Both the position numbers and the translations under genes were made by a program. From Leptospira ilyithenensis (GTDB lineage Bacteria; Spirochaetota; Leptospiria; Leptospirales; Leptospiraceae), in the NCBI RefSeq assembly GCF_004771005.1, contig NZ_RQHV01000049.1, forward strand, positions 1-64,000: a stretch of DNA of 64,000 nt. Direction: 5' to 3'. The first letter of the stretch is position 1. Each line of letters starts with the position of its first letter. Shown piece by piece: positions 50,234-60,066 of this stretch. The notes beneath the pieces are model-generated. The model was not told the origin of the DNA. It searched no databases and was given only the letters and a program-made list of their open reading frames with translations.

Positions 50234-50767
50234 TTATTTTTCCAATAGCTCGATCAAAAGATTTTTATAACGAAGACCTGCTTCGTAAGTTGCCGCTTCC
50301 GAAAGGCGAAAGCTGCCTTGGGTTAAAAATGGAAATTCGAAATTCATTCTGCAAAGCTCTGCAGTCCGCTGAAAAGGAAGTAAAAAATTTTCAATGGGAT
50401 GATTGTGAAATCCTCCAAGCTGATATGCATCTTCGCCACCTCCCGTAGAAATGATGTGTTTCCAGATTTTGCCTTTTAATTTGTCTCCTCCTTCTCCGTA
50501 GGCCCAACCTTTTTCCAGAACGGAATCAATCCATTGTTTGAATAAAGCAGGCACACTGTACCAATAGAGCGGGTGTTGGACGAGCAAGATATCATGATCT
50601 GTCAACAGATCCTGTTCTTTTTTTATATTGATATGAAAATTCGGATATTCTTCATACAGATCATGAAAAGTCAAATCATCATGAGTAGGTATAAAATCGA
50701 TTAACGTGCGGTTTACTTTTGACTTTTCCAAACTGGGATGAACAAATAGAAGCAGAACTTTCGCCAT
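50234..50767 (-). CDS. kefF: KefF-like flavin NAD(P)H oxidoreductase
   Basis: The 177-residue protein of the flavodoxin_2 fold starts MAKVLLLFVHPSLEKSKVNR. The FMN/FAD-contact loops are VQHPLYWYSVPALFKQW and STGGGEDAYQLGGFHNHPI. Its closest E. coli counterparts are KefF/YabF, which activate the neighbouring KefC. Here its stop is one base from the kefC ATG, supporting the pairing. It may alternatively be a stand-alone quinone reductase. Confidence 0.87.
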   Translation of the reverse strand: MAKVLLLFVHPSLEKSKVNRTLIDFIPTHDDLTFHDLYEEYPNFHINIKKEQDLLTDHDILLVQHPLYWYSVPALFKQWIDSVLEKGWAYGEGGDKLKGKIWKHIISTGGGEDAYQLGGFHNHPIENFLLPFQRTAELCRMNFEFPFLTQGSFRLSEAATYEAGLRYKNLLIELLEK

Positions 50768-50830
50768 TGGCTAAAGAATTTTAATTCTGCCCTCACTGGC
50801 TAGAATTTTTATTTTGATTTTCTGTTTTAA

Positions 50831-50888
50831 ATTTATATTTCCGAATTGGAAATATAAATCTGCAGAGTGAAGAAATTTCACTCCGCAG
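50831..50888 (-). terminator. Tandem hairpins downstream of the YceI gene
   Basis: Two hairpins lie side by side. ATTTATATTTCC (50831-50842) and GGAAATATAAAT (50848-50859) form a perfect 12-pair stem with a 5-base loop. CTGCAGAGTGAA (50860-50871) and TTCACTCCGCAG (50877-50888) form a stem with one mismatch. They lie between the yceI stop and kefF, both on the minus strand. The GC-richer stem comes first for the yceI transcript. A long U-run is missing, so the terminator call is moderate. Confidence 0.5.
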
Positions 50889-50914
50889 AAGAAAAGACAA
50901 TGAGTTCTTACGAA

Positions 50915-51511
50915 TTACTGAGCGCTTGCAGCGGCCTCACCTTCGATCTTGATATCAACTTCTTCGCCAACAAGTAATCCGCCTGTTTCCAAAGTTTTGT
51001 TCCAAGTGATTCCAAAGTCAGCGCGTTTGATTTTTGTGTCCGCTTCAAAGCCGAGTTTCGTATTTCCCCATGGGTCTTTTGCAATCCCGGCATACTTCAC
51101 ATTCAAAATAGCCGGTTTAGTAACTCCTTTGATCGTTAGTTCGCCAGGAACTTTCGTCACTTCACCTTTTTTTACGGAAACAGGTTTGGAAACTTTGAAT
51201 GTAATGGAAGGGAATTTATCTTCATCGAAAAAATCCTTACTTTTCAAATGATCATCTCTCTTCGCATCATTTGTGTTAATTGATTCTACTTTGATCGTAG
51301 CTTCAACGATGCTTAACGAACTTGTTTTTTCATCAAAATTGAACTTGGCATCAAAATCCTTGAACGTTCCTGTAACAGTTGCTATTCCTAAGTGTTTGAT
51401 TTTAAAACCGACGGAACTATGAGTGTTGTCCACTTTGAAATTTTGCGCAGAAACGCCTGAAAGCGAAGCAAGAACGAGCCCCGTGGCAAAAATAGATTTT
51501 AAACCTGACAT
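50915..51511 (-). CDS. YceI-family periplasmic protein
   Basis: The 198-residue protein starts MSGLKSIFATGLVLASLSGV, a signal peptide cleaved after VSA. The YceI lipocalin-like barrel follows: QNFKVDNTHSSVGFKIKHLG, TGTFKDFDAKFNFDE, PGELTIKGVTKPAILNVKY and RADFGITWNKTLETGGLLVG. The family binds polyisoprenoids. GGTAGGGT precedes this ATG; a longer start at 51598 adds 29 residues ahead of the signal peptide and is unlikely. Single gene with tandem hairpins after its stop. Confidence 0.9.
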   Translation of the reverse strand: MSGLKSIFATGLVLASLSGVSAQNFKVDNTHSSVGFKIKHLGIATVTGTFKDFDAKFNFDEKTSSLSIVEATIKVESINTNDAKRDDHLKSKDFFDEDKFPSITFKVSKPVSVKKGEVTKVPGELTIKGVTKPAILNVKYAGIAKDPWGNTKLGFEADTKIKRADFGITWNKTLETGGLLVGEEVDIKIEGEAAASAQ

Positions 51512-51686
51512 ATATACCCTACCTATAATGTTTTCTTTTAGACTAAGGCTATGCTCAATCGGTAAGATTGGAAAACAAAAAATCAGGTTATTTTGCATTA
51601 TTTTCCCAAATAACAGAATTAGCCTCCGATATATAGGATAAATTTTCCCGAGAATTCAACAGGAAGCCAGGGAAAAACAGAGAATT

Positions 51687-53702
51687 CTATTTTTTGGATT
51701 TTTCGTCTTTCCCTGTAAAAAAAGCACGAAAGGAATTTACCGAGTCTTTCACACTGCCGACCACCTTCTCTACGTTATCCGATGCTGCCGATCCGACCAT
51801 TCCGCCTACCAAAGTACCTACAGGACCCGCAAGAAGGACTGTGCCCGCATAAACGGAGGCCATCCAAACCGGATCAATGTAGGCAACATTTCTTCCCATA
51901 ATACCACGATAAAGAATGGGGAGCTTCACCGCTTTGCCTACAGCTCCCGGAAGAGATACTGTAAACTTCATGTCGATCTTTCCGTTGGTTTGATAAACTC
52001 CTCCTCCTGTTGCGGAAAGACCTTCCCCTTTCATGGAAAAATCCGTTAAGGTCGCTTTTTGTTTGTGCAAATCCAATCCTCCCGTGATGGATTCGAAAGA
52101 AGTACTTTCTTTCGAGGTTAGATTAAAATTCAGAACTTGTCCAATCGTCGCGACAGGTTTGATAAAATTGGCGTAACCCAGTAACTTGCCTTGAGTGATA
52201 TAAAATTTTGTTTTTACATCCAGGGAATTTCGGATTGTCCCAGAATCACCTAACTTGCACTTAACGGTAAAATCCGAATTCAGTCTCCCTTTTATATATT
52301 TATCATCGGTCATTCTGCTGATGGCAGGCTCCAAGCTGACTCTTGAGACTTTCCCTTTTAGTTGAAGGGTGGGCTTGGAAGAAGTGAACGACACGTTTCC
52401 TTCCGTTCGGATTTGTCCTCCGTAAAGGGAAACTTCCGTAGGATGCAAGATCATCTGACTCGGGTTATACTCCAAGTTTCCGATCAGGTTTGTTATCAAA
52501 TGTCCGGAAACGTTTAAATTTTTAAGATCAAATTTCACATTAGCAAAAAGAGGAATCGGATCTTCCTTCTTTAAAACCGTCAGAGGTTCCTTCTCACCCA
52601 TCACATCGAATTTGTTAGGTTGGAATCCTGAAAAACTATCTTTAAAAAATAAAACCTTCTTTAGATCGAAAAAATCCGAATTTACGGAAAGATCCAATTT
52701 CCTTTCTTTTTCATGCAAAAGAATGTTTCCTTCCATTCCTAAATGAGCGAATTTTCCCAAATCCATAAAAAACGAACTCACCCGGATCTTCCTATTTTCT
52801 TTCGAAAAATCCGATTCCATGCTTAAAAACAAATCTCCGACGAAGGTTGTTTTTCTTTTGATACCTTCCAAAGAGAGGCGGGATAGATTCAGACGAATCT
52901 GATCCGAGTTTTCTTTTTTCAGTTCCAATCCAAGATTCAATTTCGATTCGGAAAAATCGGCGTCGGGAAATACGGATAACAGCTCCGGGAACTGGGAAAG
53001 TTCTGCATCGTTCCAATGAATTTCCGTATCGGTCCGCAATGATTCGTAAGTCCATTCGTTTTCAGTCAAATAGGTTTTGGACTCTAAAACAAAATCGGTC
53101 TGATTGATTTCCGATTTCAAACTTAAATCGACCGTACGGTCTCCATCGTCCGTATCAACGGAAAGATCCCGTATAAGAATTGTTTGTTTGCTACCTGTAG
53201 GAACATCATTCAAAATAAATTCCAAATCAGTGATTTGGATGCGGGAAGGGGTCAAAGACAGAATCGATTCCGGGTCGTCCTTTGCAGGTTCTTTTTTTTC
53301 TTTATTCTTGTTTTGTAGTTTTCCTAGAATAGGAAATTTGCCATTCTTATCTCTTGTTAGTTGGATTTTGCCTTTGTCAACGGAAACAGCACCGATTTTG
53401 AATTCTTGTTGTATCAAAGCGAAAAAATCCAATTGGAGACGAATGGATTCAACGGAAGCCAGTGGCTCACCCTGATCCGATATCTCAAGATTTTGAATCT
53501 GTATCCCCGGAAATGGGAAGACAAAGGATCCGATTTGGGAATAGTTTATATCCAAACTGACAAACTTACGAACGTTATTTGAAACAGAATCTTTGACCGC
53601 TTTTGTATCTAAAATCTGCTTGAGTCCGAGAAATGCCGCAAAGATAAGGAAACTCAATACTAAAATAAAGTAAGCGAAATATTTTAAAATTTTTTGCCAC
53701 AT
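51687..53702 (-). CDS. AsmA-like envelope protein
   Basis: The 671-residue protein has an N-terminal membrane anchor (YFAYFILVLSFLIFAAFLGL) and a long beta-rich extracytoplasmic body. The body has an AsmA-type start (IQIQNLEISDQGEPLASVES) and an AsmA C-terminal half (GQIRTEGNVSFTSSKPTLQL; KGRLNSDFTVKCKLGDSGTI; KQKATLTDFSMKGEGLSATG). AsmA/TamB/YhdP-like proteins are thought to carry lipids between the two membranes. The end (AYIDPVWMASVYAGTVLLAG) is hydrophobic. Single gene. Confidence 0.82.
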   Translation of the reverse strand: MWQKILKYFAYFILVLSFLIFAAFLGLKQILDTKAVKDSVSNNVRKFVSLDINYSQIGSFVFPFPGIQIQNLEISDQGEPLASVESIRLQLDFFALIQQEFKIGAVSVDKGKIQLTRDKNGKFPILGKLQNKNKEKKEPAKDDPESILSLTPSRIQITDLEFILNDVPTGSKQTILIRDLSVDTDDGDRTVDLSLKSEINQTDFVLESKTYLTENEWTYESLRTDTEIHWNDAELSQFPELLSVFPDADFSESKLNLGLELKKENSDQIRLNLSRLSLEGIKRKTTFVGDLFLSMESDFSKENRKIRVSSFFMDLGKFAHLGMEGNILLHEKERKLDLSVNSDFFDLKKVLFFKDSFSGFQPNKFDVMGEKEPLTVLKKEDPIPLFANVKFDLKNLNVSGHLITNLIGNLEYNPSQMILHPTEVSLYGGQIRTEGNVSFTSSKPTLQLKGKVSRVSLEPAISRMTDDKYIKGRLNSDFTVKCKLGDSGTIRNSLDVKTKFYITQGKLLGYANFIKPVATIGQVLNFNLTSKESTSFESITGGLDLHKQKATLTDFSMKGEGLSATGGGVYQTNGKIDMKFTVSLPGAVGKAVKLPILYRGIMGRNVAYIDPVWMASVYAGTVLLAGPVGTLVGGMVGSAASDNVEKVVGSVKDSVNSFRAFFTGKDEKSKK

Positions 53703-53734
53703 AAAAGTTTCTAAGCTTAGGAATAGATATAAAC

Positions 53735-54136
53735 CTAAACCATTCTCTCTCTCGATCGCAAATAAAATAAAGCCATCAGTATTCCGAAAAATCCGTCAAA
53801 GATCACCGCCGGGATAAGCAGCAGACTTCCCTCTCCCAAATATATCATTATGATCCAAGATACGCTCGCGCTTAGTTTTCCAATCGCCCCCAAAAGAGCA
53901 ATCGGTCTGAATCGAATCGGATCCAAGCTTAGAAACCAATAACCTATACCCATAGCAAAGACAATGATCCAAAAATTGATATGATAGAATTGGAGTGAAC
54001 GACTTGCCTCGCTGACTCCGTAAAAAAGTTTCAGATAAAGAGGCATACCGAATACCGCAGAGAATCCGCCGATGATATTGATCACTGCTGTGACCTTAAA
54101 CAAATTTTGATAAAGTACAATATTCATAGAAAACAA
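53735..54136 (-). CDS. Small four-helix membrane protein
   Basis: The 133-residue protein has four hydrophobic helices: KVTAVINIIGGFSAVFGMPL, INFWIIVFAMGIGYWFL, SASVSWIIMIYLGEGSLLLI and DGFFGILMALFYL. Starts at 54136 or 54127 are equally possible. No family was recognised with confidence. It lies between the AsmA-like and rhodanese genes without overlap. Confidence 0.65.
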   Translation of the reverse strand: MFSMNIVLYQNLFKVTAVINIIGGFSAVFGMPLYLKLFYGVSEASRSLQFYHINFWIIVFAMGIGYWFLSLDPIRFRPIALLGAIGKLSASVSWIIMIYLGEGSLLLIPAVIFDGFFGILMALFYLRSRERMV

Positions 54137-54175
54137 AAGTTAAGAAAAAAGAAACGAAACGTATAGCGTTTTTTC

Positions 54176-54715
54176 TTATTTCTCCAATTCCTTTCCTTCA
54201 AAAGGAATCTTGGTTTTTTGAATGTCCAAAAGAGGACCAAGCTCATATACGTTTTTATAACCGTACGCCTTTAAGGAAGTGTAAGTGGATAAATTCAGCG
54301 AGGCCGCAGGAGCTTTGGCTGCAAATGATTCCGGACTTCCTTCGAAATTATTATTACAATAAATCAAAATCTTTGTGTCTTTGTTTGGAATCAATTTGGC
54401 AAGACTGTCTTCGGTAAACTCGGTAAAGGGTAAATTGAAAGCACCTTTGATATGACGGAGTTGGTATCGATTTTCGCTGCGGGCATCAAGTAGTACGGTT
54501 TGATCGCCTGCCATCATCTCCAAAAATTTATCCTCTGTTAATCGTTTGTTTTCCCGTTCTTCCGAAGACTCTACGACGATTTTTTGAAATCCGTTGTAAT
54601 CAATAAGCCGATTGGGAATTGTGTCGGATTGTTTTTTTACAGGCTTTTTCTTTGCGACGGCAAATGCGGAATCCATGACCAAAAGTAGAGAAAAGAGTAA
54701 AATCAAAAATTTCAT
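54176..54715 (-). CDS. Exported rhodanese-like protein
   Basis: The 179-residue protein has a signal peptide (FLILLFSLLLVMDSAFA) and one rhodanese domain (about 75-170): QTVLLDARSENRYQLRHIKG, then AFNLPFTEFTEDSL. The active-site loop ILIYCNNNFEGSPES gives the persulfide-type Cys. Periplasmic rhodaneses handle sulfane sulfur or sense redox state. The loop is longer than in classic CRKGV-type enzymes. Single gene, divergent from the ABC exporter. Confidence 0.85.
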   Translation of the reverse strand: MKFLILLFSLLLVMDSAFAVAKKKPVKKQSDTIPNRLIDYNGFQKIVVESSEERENKRLTEDKFLEMMAGDQTVLLDARSENRYQLRHIKGAFNLPFTEFTEDSLAKLIPNKDTKILIYCNNNFEGSPESFAAKAPAASLNLSTYTSLKAYGYKNVYELGPLLDIQKTKIPFEGKELEK

Positions 54716-54900
54716 ACTACCCCCAAAAAACAGAATAAACTATCTTTCTTTGGTCTAGATTAGACTTATTAAAATCAAAAATCAAGAAATTTCAAAAATA
54801 AATGTAAGAACAAACCGAAAAATCCTTATCTAAGAAACAGTGGACTTCCCAAGCAAAGAAAAAAATGATTTATGAGGATAGGATTTAGATAAAATCAAAC

Positions 54901-56757
54901 ATGCCACACAAAAAAACCAATCCCGTCAAAGACTTCATATCTCAAAATACTCTACTGCCTTCTCTGTCTGTATTCCGTTATAGCGGAAAAGCTTTGAACC
55001 TGGTTTGGACCACAAGTAAAAAACTGACTTTCTCAATTGCCATCTTTACTATATTAGGCGGGATTCTTCCTGCTGTCATCGCTTATCTGGGCAAACTCAT
55101 CGTTGATAATGTAGTTCTTTCTTCCACGAGCGGACTTGTGATCGGAAATAGCTGGGAACAAAGTTATTTCTCCTTACGTTACGTAGCCTTGGAAGCATGT
55201 GCCATTATCATCTTTGCAGCATGCCAAAAGGGCCAAGTCGTCAGCCAATCCCTTTTACGGGTGAAACTCGGACAAAGGGTGAATGAAATGATCCTGGAAA
55301 AAGCGCTTACCTTGGATCTGACTCATTTCGAAGATTCCGAATTTTATGACAAGATGAGTCAAGCCCGCTCGGAAGCATCCAGCCGCCCCCTATCTTTAAT
55401 TAGTCGGACATTCGGACTCATGCAATCAGGACTAATATTGTTTTCATTCATAGGACTATTGCTTCAACTTTCCGGTTGGGCTGTATTTATTCTGATCATC
55501 GCAGCGATCCCTTCCTTCATTGCGGAAACAAAATTTTCAGCACACGCGTTCCGATTGTTTCGCTGGAGATCTCCCGAAACCCGGGAACAGAACTATCTGG
55601 AAACACTTCTTGCACGAGAAGATTATGCGAAAGAAGTACAATTATACCAATTGGGAGATATGTTACTTTCCAGGTATCGTGAAATTTTTGTTAGATTGTA
55701 TAAAGAAGATAGAAACTTAAGTTTGCAGAAAGGTTTTTGGGGCTATATCCTCGGGCTCTTCAGCACAGCAGCTTTTTATATTGCCTATGCCTGGATCGTA
55801 ATAGAAACCATTTCGGGAAAGATTACCTTGGGCGAGATGACAATGTATTTGGTTGTCTTCCGACAAGGACAGTCCACTTTTTCAGCCGCGCTTACATCCA
55901 TCGGAGGAATGTATGAAGACAATCTTTATCTTGCCAATCTCTATGAATTTTTAGAACAACCTATTCCCAAACCAAACGGCTCTTTTCAAAAAGGAATTCA
56001 TCAGGAAGGAATTCTTTTTGAAAATGTCACCTTTGTATATCCCGGTAGCACGGAACCTGTTTTAAAAAATATCTCACTCCATTTGAAACACGGAGAAAAA
56101 CTAGCGATCGTCGGAAAAAACGGATCGGGCAAAACCACACTCATCAAACTCCTTACAAGACTTTACACTCCCACTTCCGGAAGGATTCTGTTAGACGGTG
56201 TGGACCTGAACGATTGGGAAGTGGATGTTCTCAGAAAAAGAATCGGTGTCATCTTTCAAAATTTCGTTCAATATCAATTTACTGTCGGTGAAAACATAGG
56301 AGTAGGAGATATAGAGTCGATTGAAGACCAATCGGAATGGGAAATTGCATCTGAAAAAGGAATGGCAAAACCGTTTATCCAAAACCTGCCCGATCGGTTC
56401 GGGACAAGGCTTGGCAAATGGTTTAAGACCGGACAGGAACTTTCCGGAGGCCAATGGCAAAAAATCGCACTTTCCCGCGCTTTTATGCGGAAGAAAGCAG
56501 ACATACTTGTGTTAGATGAACCAACGGCGGCTATGGATGCCGAGGCGGAGATGAATATATTCAATCATTTCCGCTCCCTAACGGAAAACAAAATGGTAGT
56601 TCTGATCTCCCATCGTTTTTCCACAGTTCGGATGGCGGACAAAATCATAGTCATCGAAGAAGGGGAAATCCTGGAACAAGGAAGTCATGAAGAGCTATTG
56701 GAAAAAAAAGGAAGGTACGCCCATTTGTTTTCCTTACAGGCGGCAGGTTATAAATAG
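54901..56757 (+). CDS. ABC exporter (fused transmembrane and ATPase domains)
   Basis: The 618-residue half-transporter has about six membrane helices (60-340) and a C-terminal ATPase. The ATPase shows Walker [18 protein letters not shown] (about residue 402), Q-loop [11 protein letters not shown], signature [16 protein letters not shown] and Walker [13 protein letters not shown], then ISHRF as H-loop. It would work as a homodimer, exporting a peptide, lipid or drug; nothing adjacent identifies the cargo. Starts 185 bases after the divergent rhodanese gene. The cyclophilin gene follows closely. Confidence 0.92.
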   Translation: MPHKKTNPVKDFISQNTLLPSLSVFRYSGKALNLVWTTSKKLTFSIAIFTILGGILPAVIAYLGKLIVDNVVLSSTSGLVIGNSWEQSYFSLRYVALEACAIIIFAACQKGQVVSQSLLRVKLGQRVNEMILEKALTLDLTHFEDSEFYDKMSQARSEASSRPLSLISRTFGLMQSGLILFSFIGLLLQLSGWAVFILIIAAIPSFIAETKFSAHAFRLFRWRSPETREQNYLETLLAREDYAKEVQLYQLGDMLLSRYREIFVRLYKEDRNLSLQKGFWGYILGLFSTAAFYIAYAWIVIETISGKITLGEMTMYLVVFRQGQSTFSAALTSIGGMYEDNLYLANLYEFLEQPIPKPNGSFQKGIHQEGILFENVTFVYPGSTEPVLKNISLHLKHGEKLAIVGKNGSGKTTLIKLLTRLYTPTSGRILLDGVDLNDWEVDVLRKRIGVIFQNFVQYQFTVGENIGVGDIESIEDQSEWEIASEKGMAKPFIQNLPDRFGTRLGKWFKTGQELSGGQWQKIALSRAFMRKKADILVLDEPTAAMDAEAEMNIFNHFRSLTENKMVVLISHRFSTVRMADKIIVIEEGEILEQGSHEELLEKKGRYAHLFSLQAAGYK

Positions 56758-56804
56758 TTTTTTTAAGCTTGCCCCCTCCACACCGTTCCAATTTCCTAAA
56801 AGAC

Positions 56805-57314
56805 ATGGGACAATTGACCGCAACTTTCAAAACAAACAAAGGCGATATCAAAATCAATCTATTCGCAGATAAAACACCGAACACAGTAGCAAATTTTGTA
56901 AACCTCGCCAAAAGAGGATTTTATAACGGGCTCAAATTTCACAGAGTCATAGAGGATTTTATGATTCAAGGCGGCTGCCCTCTGGGAACAGGAACTGGCG
57001 GACCAGGTTATAAATTCAGAGATGAATTTGTTGCCGAACTAAAACACAATAAACCTGGAATTTTATCCATGGCAAATGCAGGCCCGAATTCAAATGGAAG
57101 CCAATTTTTCATCACACATGTACCGACAAATTGGTTGGATGGAAAACATACTGTATTCGGTGCAGTCGTTGGAGAAGAAGATCAAAAGATTGTGAATAGT
57201 ATCCAAATGGGAGATCGTATAGAAACTCTTATCATAGACGGAGATACTACATCCGTCTTCGAAATCGCGAAAGTAAAGTTAGACGAATGGAACGAGATCC
57301 TGGACAAAAAATAA
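56805..57314 (+). CDS. Cyclophilin-type peptidyl-prolyl isomerase
   Basis: The 169-residue protein is a complete cyclophilin: [40 protein letters not shown] (catalytic Arg in FHR), [32 protein letters not shown] and HTVFGAVVG. It accelerates proline isomerisation. No signal peptide is present, so it acts in the cytoplasm. The ATG at 56805 is preferred to an upstream TTG at 56769 because it matches the family start. It lies 47 bases after the ABC exporter. Confidence 0.95.
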   Translation: MGQLTATFKTNKGDIKINLFADKTPNTVANFVNLAKRGFYNGLKFHRVIEDFMIQGGCPLGTGTGGPGYKFRDEFVAELKHNKPGILSMANAGPNSNGSQFFITHVPTNWLDGKHTVFGAVVGEEDQKIVNSIQMGDRIETLIIDGDTTSVFEIAKVKLDEWNEILDKK

Positions 57315-57344
57315 ATCCAAGACCTTTTTCTAAAAAATAGAAAC

Positions 57345-58097
57345 TTAACTTCTGGTTCCGCCATCCACACGGTAAACGGAGCCAGTGATAAAACTAGACT
57401 CCTCGGAAGCAAGAAAGGCAATTAAATTTGCAACTTCCGCAGGTTTTCCAAGTCTTCCCATCGGAATGTTTTTCTGCATGGCCAGGATTCCCCTTTCACC
57501 TGCTACGTGTAAGATTGCAGTTTCCGTCCAACCGGGACAGACCGCATTGATCCTTACTCCAAACCTTGCTACTTCCAAAGCCCCGGTTGTCGAAAGCTCT
57601 ACCACGCCCGCTTTTGCAACGCAATAAGGACCGAGAGAAGGAGATGCGCCGAGACCGGCAATGGATGCTACATTGATGATTGATCCGCCTTTTTTATCAG
57701 CAAGCATATGTTTGGTGGCATATTTTTGACACCAGAACACACTCGTTAAATCCATTAGGATCAATTTGTTCCAAATTTCAGTGGAAACTTTGTGCATAAA
57801 CACAGGTTTGTTGGCAATGCCCGCATTATTTACCATAATGTCCAAACGTCTGCCGTCAGATTTTGCAAAATCAAGTAGAGCGATAATCTCCTCTTCCTGA
57901 GTAACATCGCATTTGATAAAAACCGCCTTTCCATCTTGTTTTTGAATTTCGGAGACTACGTTGTTTCCTTCAGTTTCGTTGATGTCGGAGACAACAACAA
58001 AAGCGCCCTTACTTGCAAGTAAGAGAGAGGTTTCTTTTCCGATTCCGAGTGCGGCTCCAGTGACTACGGCGGTTTTTCCAGAGAGATTTTGATCCAT
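57345..58097 (-). CDS. Short-chain dehydrogenase/reductase
   Basis: The 250-residue classical SDR has cofactor loop AVVTGAALGIGKETSLLLAS, VNNAGIANKP and the catalytic Ser region INVASIAGLGAS. The active-site GPYCVAKAGVVE provides Tyr and Lys. FGVRINAVCPGWTETAI and SSFITGSVYRVDGG close the fold. Asp in VVVSDINETEG suggests NAD rather than NADP. The substrate is not evident. The start at 58097 (MDQNLSGKTAV) is preferred to 58133, which adds 12 residues not typical of the family. Convergent with the cyclophilin gene. Confidence 0.9.
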   Translation of the reverse strand: MDQNLSGKTAVVTGAALGIGKETSLLLASKGAFVVVSDINETEGNNVVSEIQKQDGKAVFIKCDVTQEEEIIALLDFAKSDGRRLDIMVNNAGIANKPVFMHKVSTEIWNKLILMDLTSVFWCQKYATKHMLADKKGGSIINVASIAGLGASPSLGPYCVAKAGVVELSTTGALEVARFGVRINAVCPGWTETAILHVAGERGILAMQKNIPMGRLGKPAEVANLIAFLASEESSFITGSVYRVDGGTRS

Positions 58098-58150
58098 GAG
58101 GGAAGACTTTTTGCCTTCATGGCTTAAGAGCAAGAAGAATCTTTTTAGAA

Positions 58151-58699
58151 TTATTTGGCAGTAAAAGTAATTCTAAAATCCTTCAGAGAAGGTGTTACGG
58201 AAGCACCACTGCAAGTCAAACTAGGAGCACCGCTCCCTATCATTGAATACGTTGCAGTGGTATCGGATGCCAGATCAGCAGTTGCACTCGTAGAAGCACC
58301 AGAACTAACAATCGTGGAAGTAATACCGGAGGCTGTGCGAGTCAGTGCAACGGAAAGAGTCCTGGAAGTAGAACTACATCTGGTAGAAAAATAATTCGCA
58401 GAACCGGACTCAGCAACTACGGAATAATTCACCCCTGTTTTTGCAAAGGTGATAGGCGCAGCATTTCCGGTATTACCGCAAATACTGTAAGTTCCTGTTT
58501 CAGGCACAGCGATCGCAACTCCATCGTCGCTACGGGCATTGCAAGCCGCAGGTCCACTGATCAGAGAGTAGAGCAACAGTAAGGTGATCGGATTTTCAAG
58601 GGAGAAGTCTCCCACTTCTTCTTTTTTGTCATTTTTACAGCCAGTGACTGCAAAGAAAACAATCAATGATAGTATAACGAGAGTTTTTATATAATTCAT
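58151..58699 (-). CDS. Small Ser/Thr/Ala-rich lipoprotein
   Basis: The 182-residue protein has a lipobox FAVTGC (Cys21) and a low-complexity mature part rich in Ser, Thr, Ala and Gly (STRCSSTSRTLSVALTRTAS; TSTIVSSGASTSATADLASD). Several cysteines are present. It resembles the next lipoprotein gene upstream: both have a Leu-rich segment soon after the lipid-linked cysteine (NPITLLLLYSLISG) and end in beta-rich repeats. They are probably tandem paralogues of unknown function exposed at the cell surface. Confidence 0.7.
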   Translation of the reverse strand: MNYIKTLVILSLIVFFAVTGCKNDKKEEVGDFSLENPITLLLLYSLISGPAACNARSDDGVAIAVPETGTYSICGNTGNAAPITFAKTGVNYSVVAESGSANYFSTRCSSTSRTLSVALTRTASGITSTIVSSGASTSATADLASDTTATYSMIGSGAPSLTCSGASVTPSLKDFRITFTAK

Positions 58700-58916
58700 T
58701 CTTAAAACTTGGAAACAATATTTTTCCAGTCAAGGAAAAAAATATAATCATCTTCTACATTTATCATCCGTTTATCGAAAGATTTTTCATAAAGCCGGTT
58801 TTTCACATTTTCTATGCAATAAAAATCAATTTCATTGTTTCGAACTGATTCAAATTTAACACAACCATCTCCAACCGACTCATTGCAGAAAGAGATGATT
58901 GTAAAAGATCAAGGAA

Positions 58917-59705
58917 TTATTCCGTAGTTGCAGCGACTGTATAAGCAGTCGTTCCGGAAGTGATCGTCCAAACATTTCCATTGGAAAAAGTATAGTTCAG
59001 CGCTGAACAATTTGTTCCTGCATTGAAGCTAATCGCATACTTTCCTGCATCCACGGTAGAATAACCAAGGCTTGCACCATTCGTAGTGGATCCGATTGTT
59101 TTAACAAGTGTTGCCGCTCCGCACGCAGCCGAAGAATGCAAGGTATAATTTTCCGTAGCACCGCTGGAATTTACAATTTTAATTCTTGGTTTGGTGGAGG
59201 AGGCAACGAAAGTTGCCGCCTGGCCCAAATAAGTGGTTGTTTTTGACTGAGCTCCAGTCACAGTCGCAGTTCCTCCCGATGTTACTGTAACGGTAGCATC
59301 ACTAGTTGTGGCGAAATCAGCTCCTGTCGAACTATAAAAATCGTAAAAAGTTATCTTTGCCGCCCCGCTCCCGATTTTCGATGCAGTGTAAGTTCCGGTG
59401 CCGACCCCAATCTGGCTTCTAGTAGAAGAGCAACTGCTAGTTGAAGAGAAAGTGCCTACTGCATTCGTACATGCGGAAGTAGCTCTGGATTGGTTCCAGC
59501 CGGAAGCATCAAAGTCAATGCAATCGTCTGTACGCATACAGGAACAGGTCGGACAAGTTCCCCCGTTCGAAATCGCAGTCAATAGCATTAGATTGGTTAG
59601 AGCTTCCGTCTCAGGATCTTTCGTCTCGGTTTTACACGAGAAGTAAAACATCATCGTTAGGATAAGCAGGGGAATCGCCAAAAGAGAGTTATTTGATTTT
59701 TTCAT
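58917..59705 (-). CDS. Ser/Thr-rich lipoprotein with cysteine-rich N-terminus
   Basis: The 262-residue protein has lipobox FYFSC (Cys24), then a Leu-rich stretch (TEALTNLMLLTAISNGG) and a cysteine cluster (TCPTCSCMRTDDC). The rest is Ser/Thr/Ala/Gly-rich beta-type sequence with evenly spaced cysteines (SACTNAVGTFSSTSSCSST). It is a probable paralogue of the shorter lipoprotein gene next to it, with the same layout. No domain recognised. A 212-base gap separates the pair. Confidence 0.7.
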   Translation of the reverse strand: MKKSNNSLLAIPLLILTMMFYFSCKTETKDPETEALTNLMLLTAISNGGTCPTCSCMRTDDCIDFDASGWNQSRATSACTNAVGTFSSTSSCSSTRSQIGVGTGTYTASKIGSGAAKITFYDFYSSTGADFATTSDATVTVTSGGTATVTGAQSKTTTYLGQAATFVASSTKPRIKIVNSSGATENYTLHSSAACGAATLVKTIGSTTNGASLGYSTVDAGKYAISFNAGTNCSALNYTFSNGNVWTITSGTTAYTVAATTE

Positions 59706-60066
59706 TCCTTAGGGTGGCTTCAGCAAAAAAAGGACGTCAAATCAAAATGATCTGATTCGGAAAGTTAGGTTATGAAAAATTAACAAAAAAAAACGGTATT
59801 TCAAAAAAAAGTTCCCTTTTTTCAAATGTGGCGAATTTAGAAAGTTTGCATGAATTGCCTATCAGCCTAACGAAAATATAATTATTGCTTTTATAATGGA
59901 TTTTCCGATGATTTTCCTATGGAACGAAAAGAGGAAAAAATTCAAAATCAAGTGAAACAAATCAAAATTGTTTCCAGGCTCTCTTTTGCAAAAAGAGCAA
60001 CAAAAGTAAAACCTTCTGGTAAACTTTACACCAGGAAGGGAAAAAAATCCCTTCCTGAAACTTTAC
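59706..60066. other. Intergenic region with a perfect hairpin
   Basis: CAGGAAGGGA (60032-60041) and TCCCTTCCTG (60048-60057) form a perfect ten-pair stem with an all-A loop (all-U on the minus strand). It sits just after the stop of the VWA protein gene, as a terminator would, but no T-run follows on the minus strand. The rest is AT-rich with no supported gene. Confidence 0.5.
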
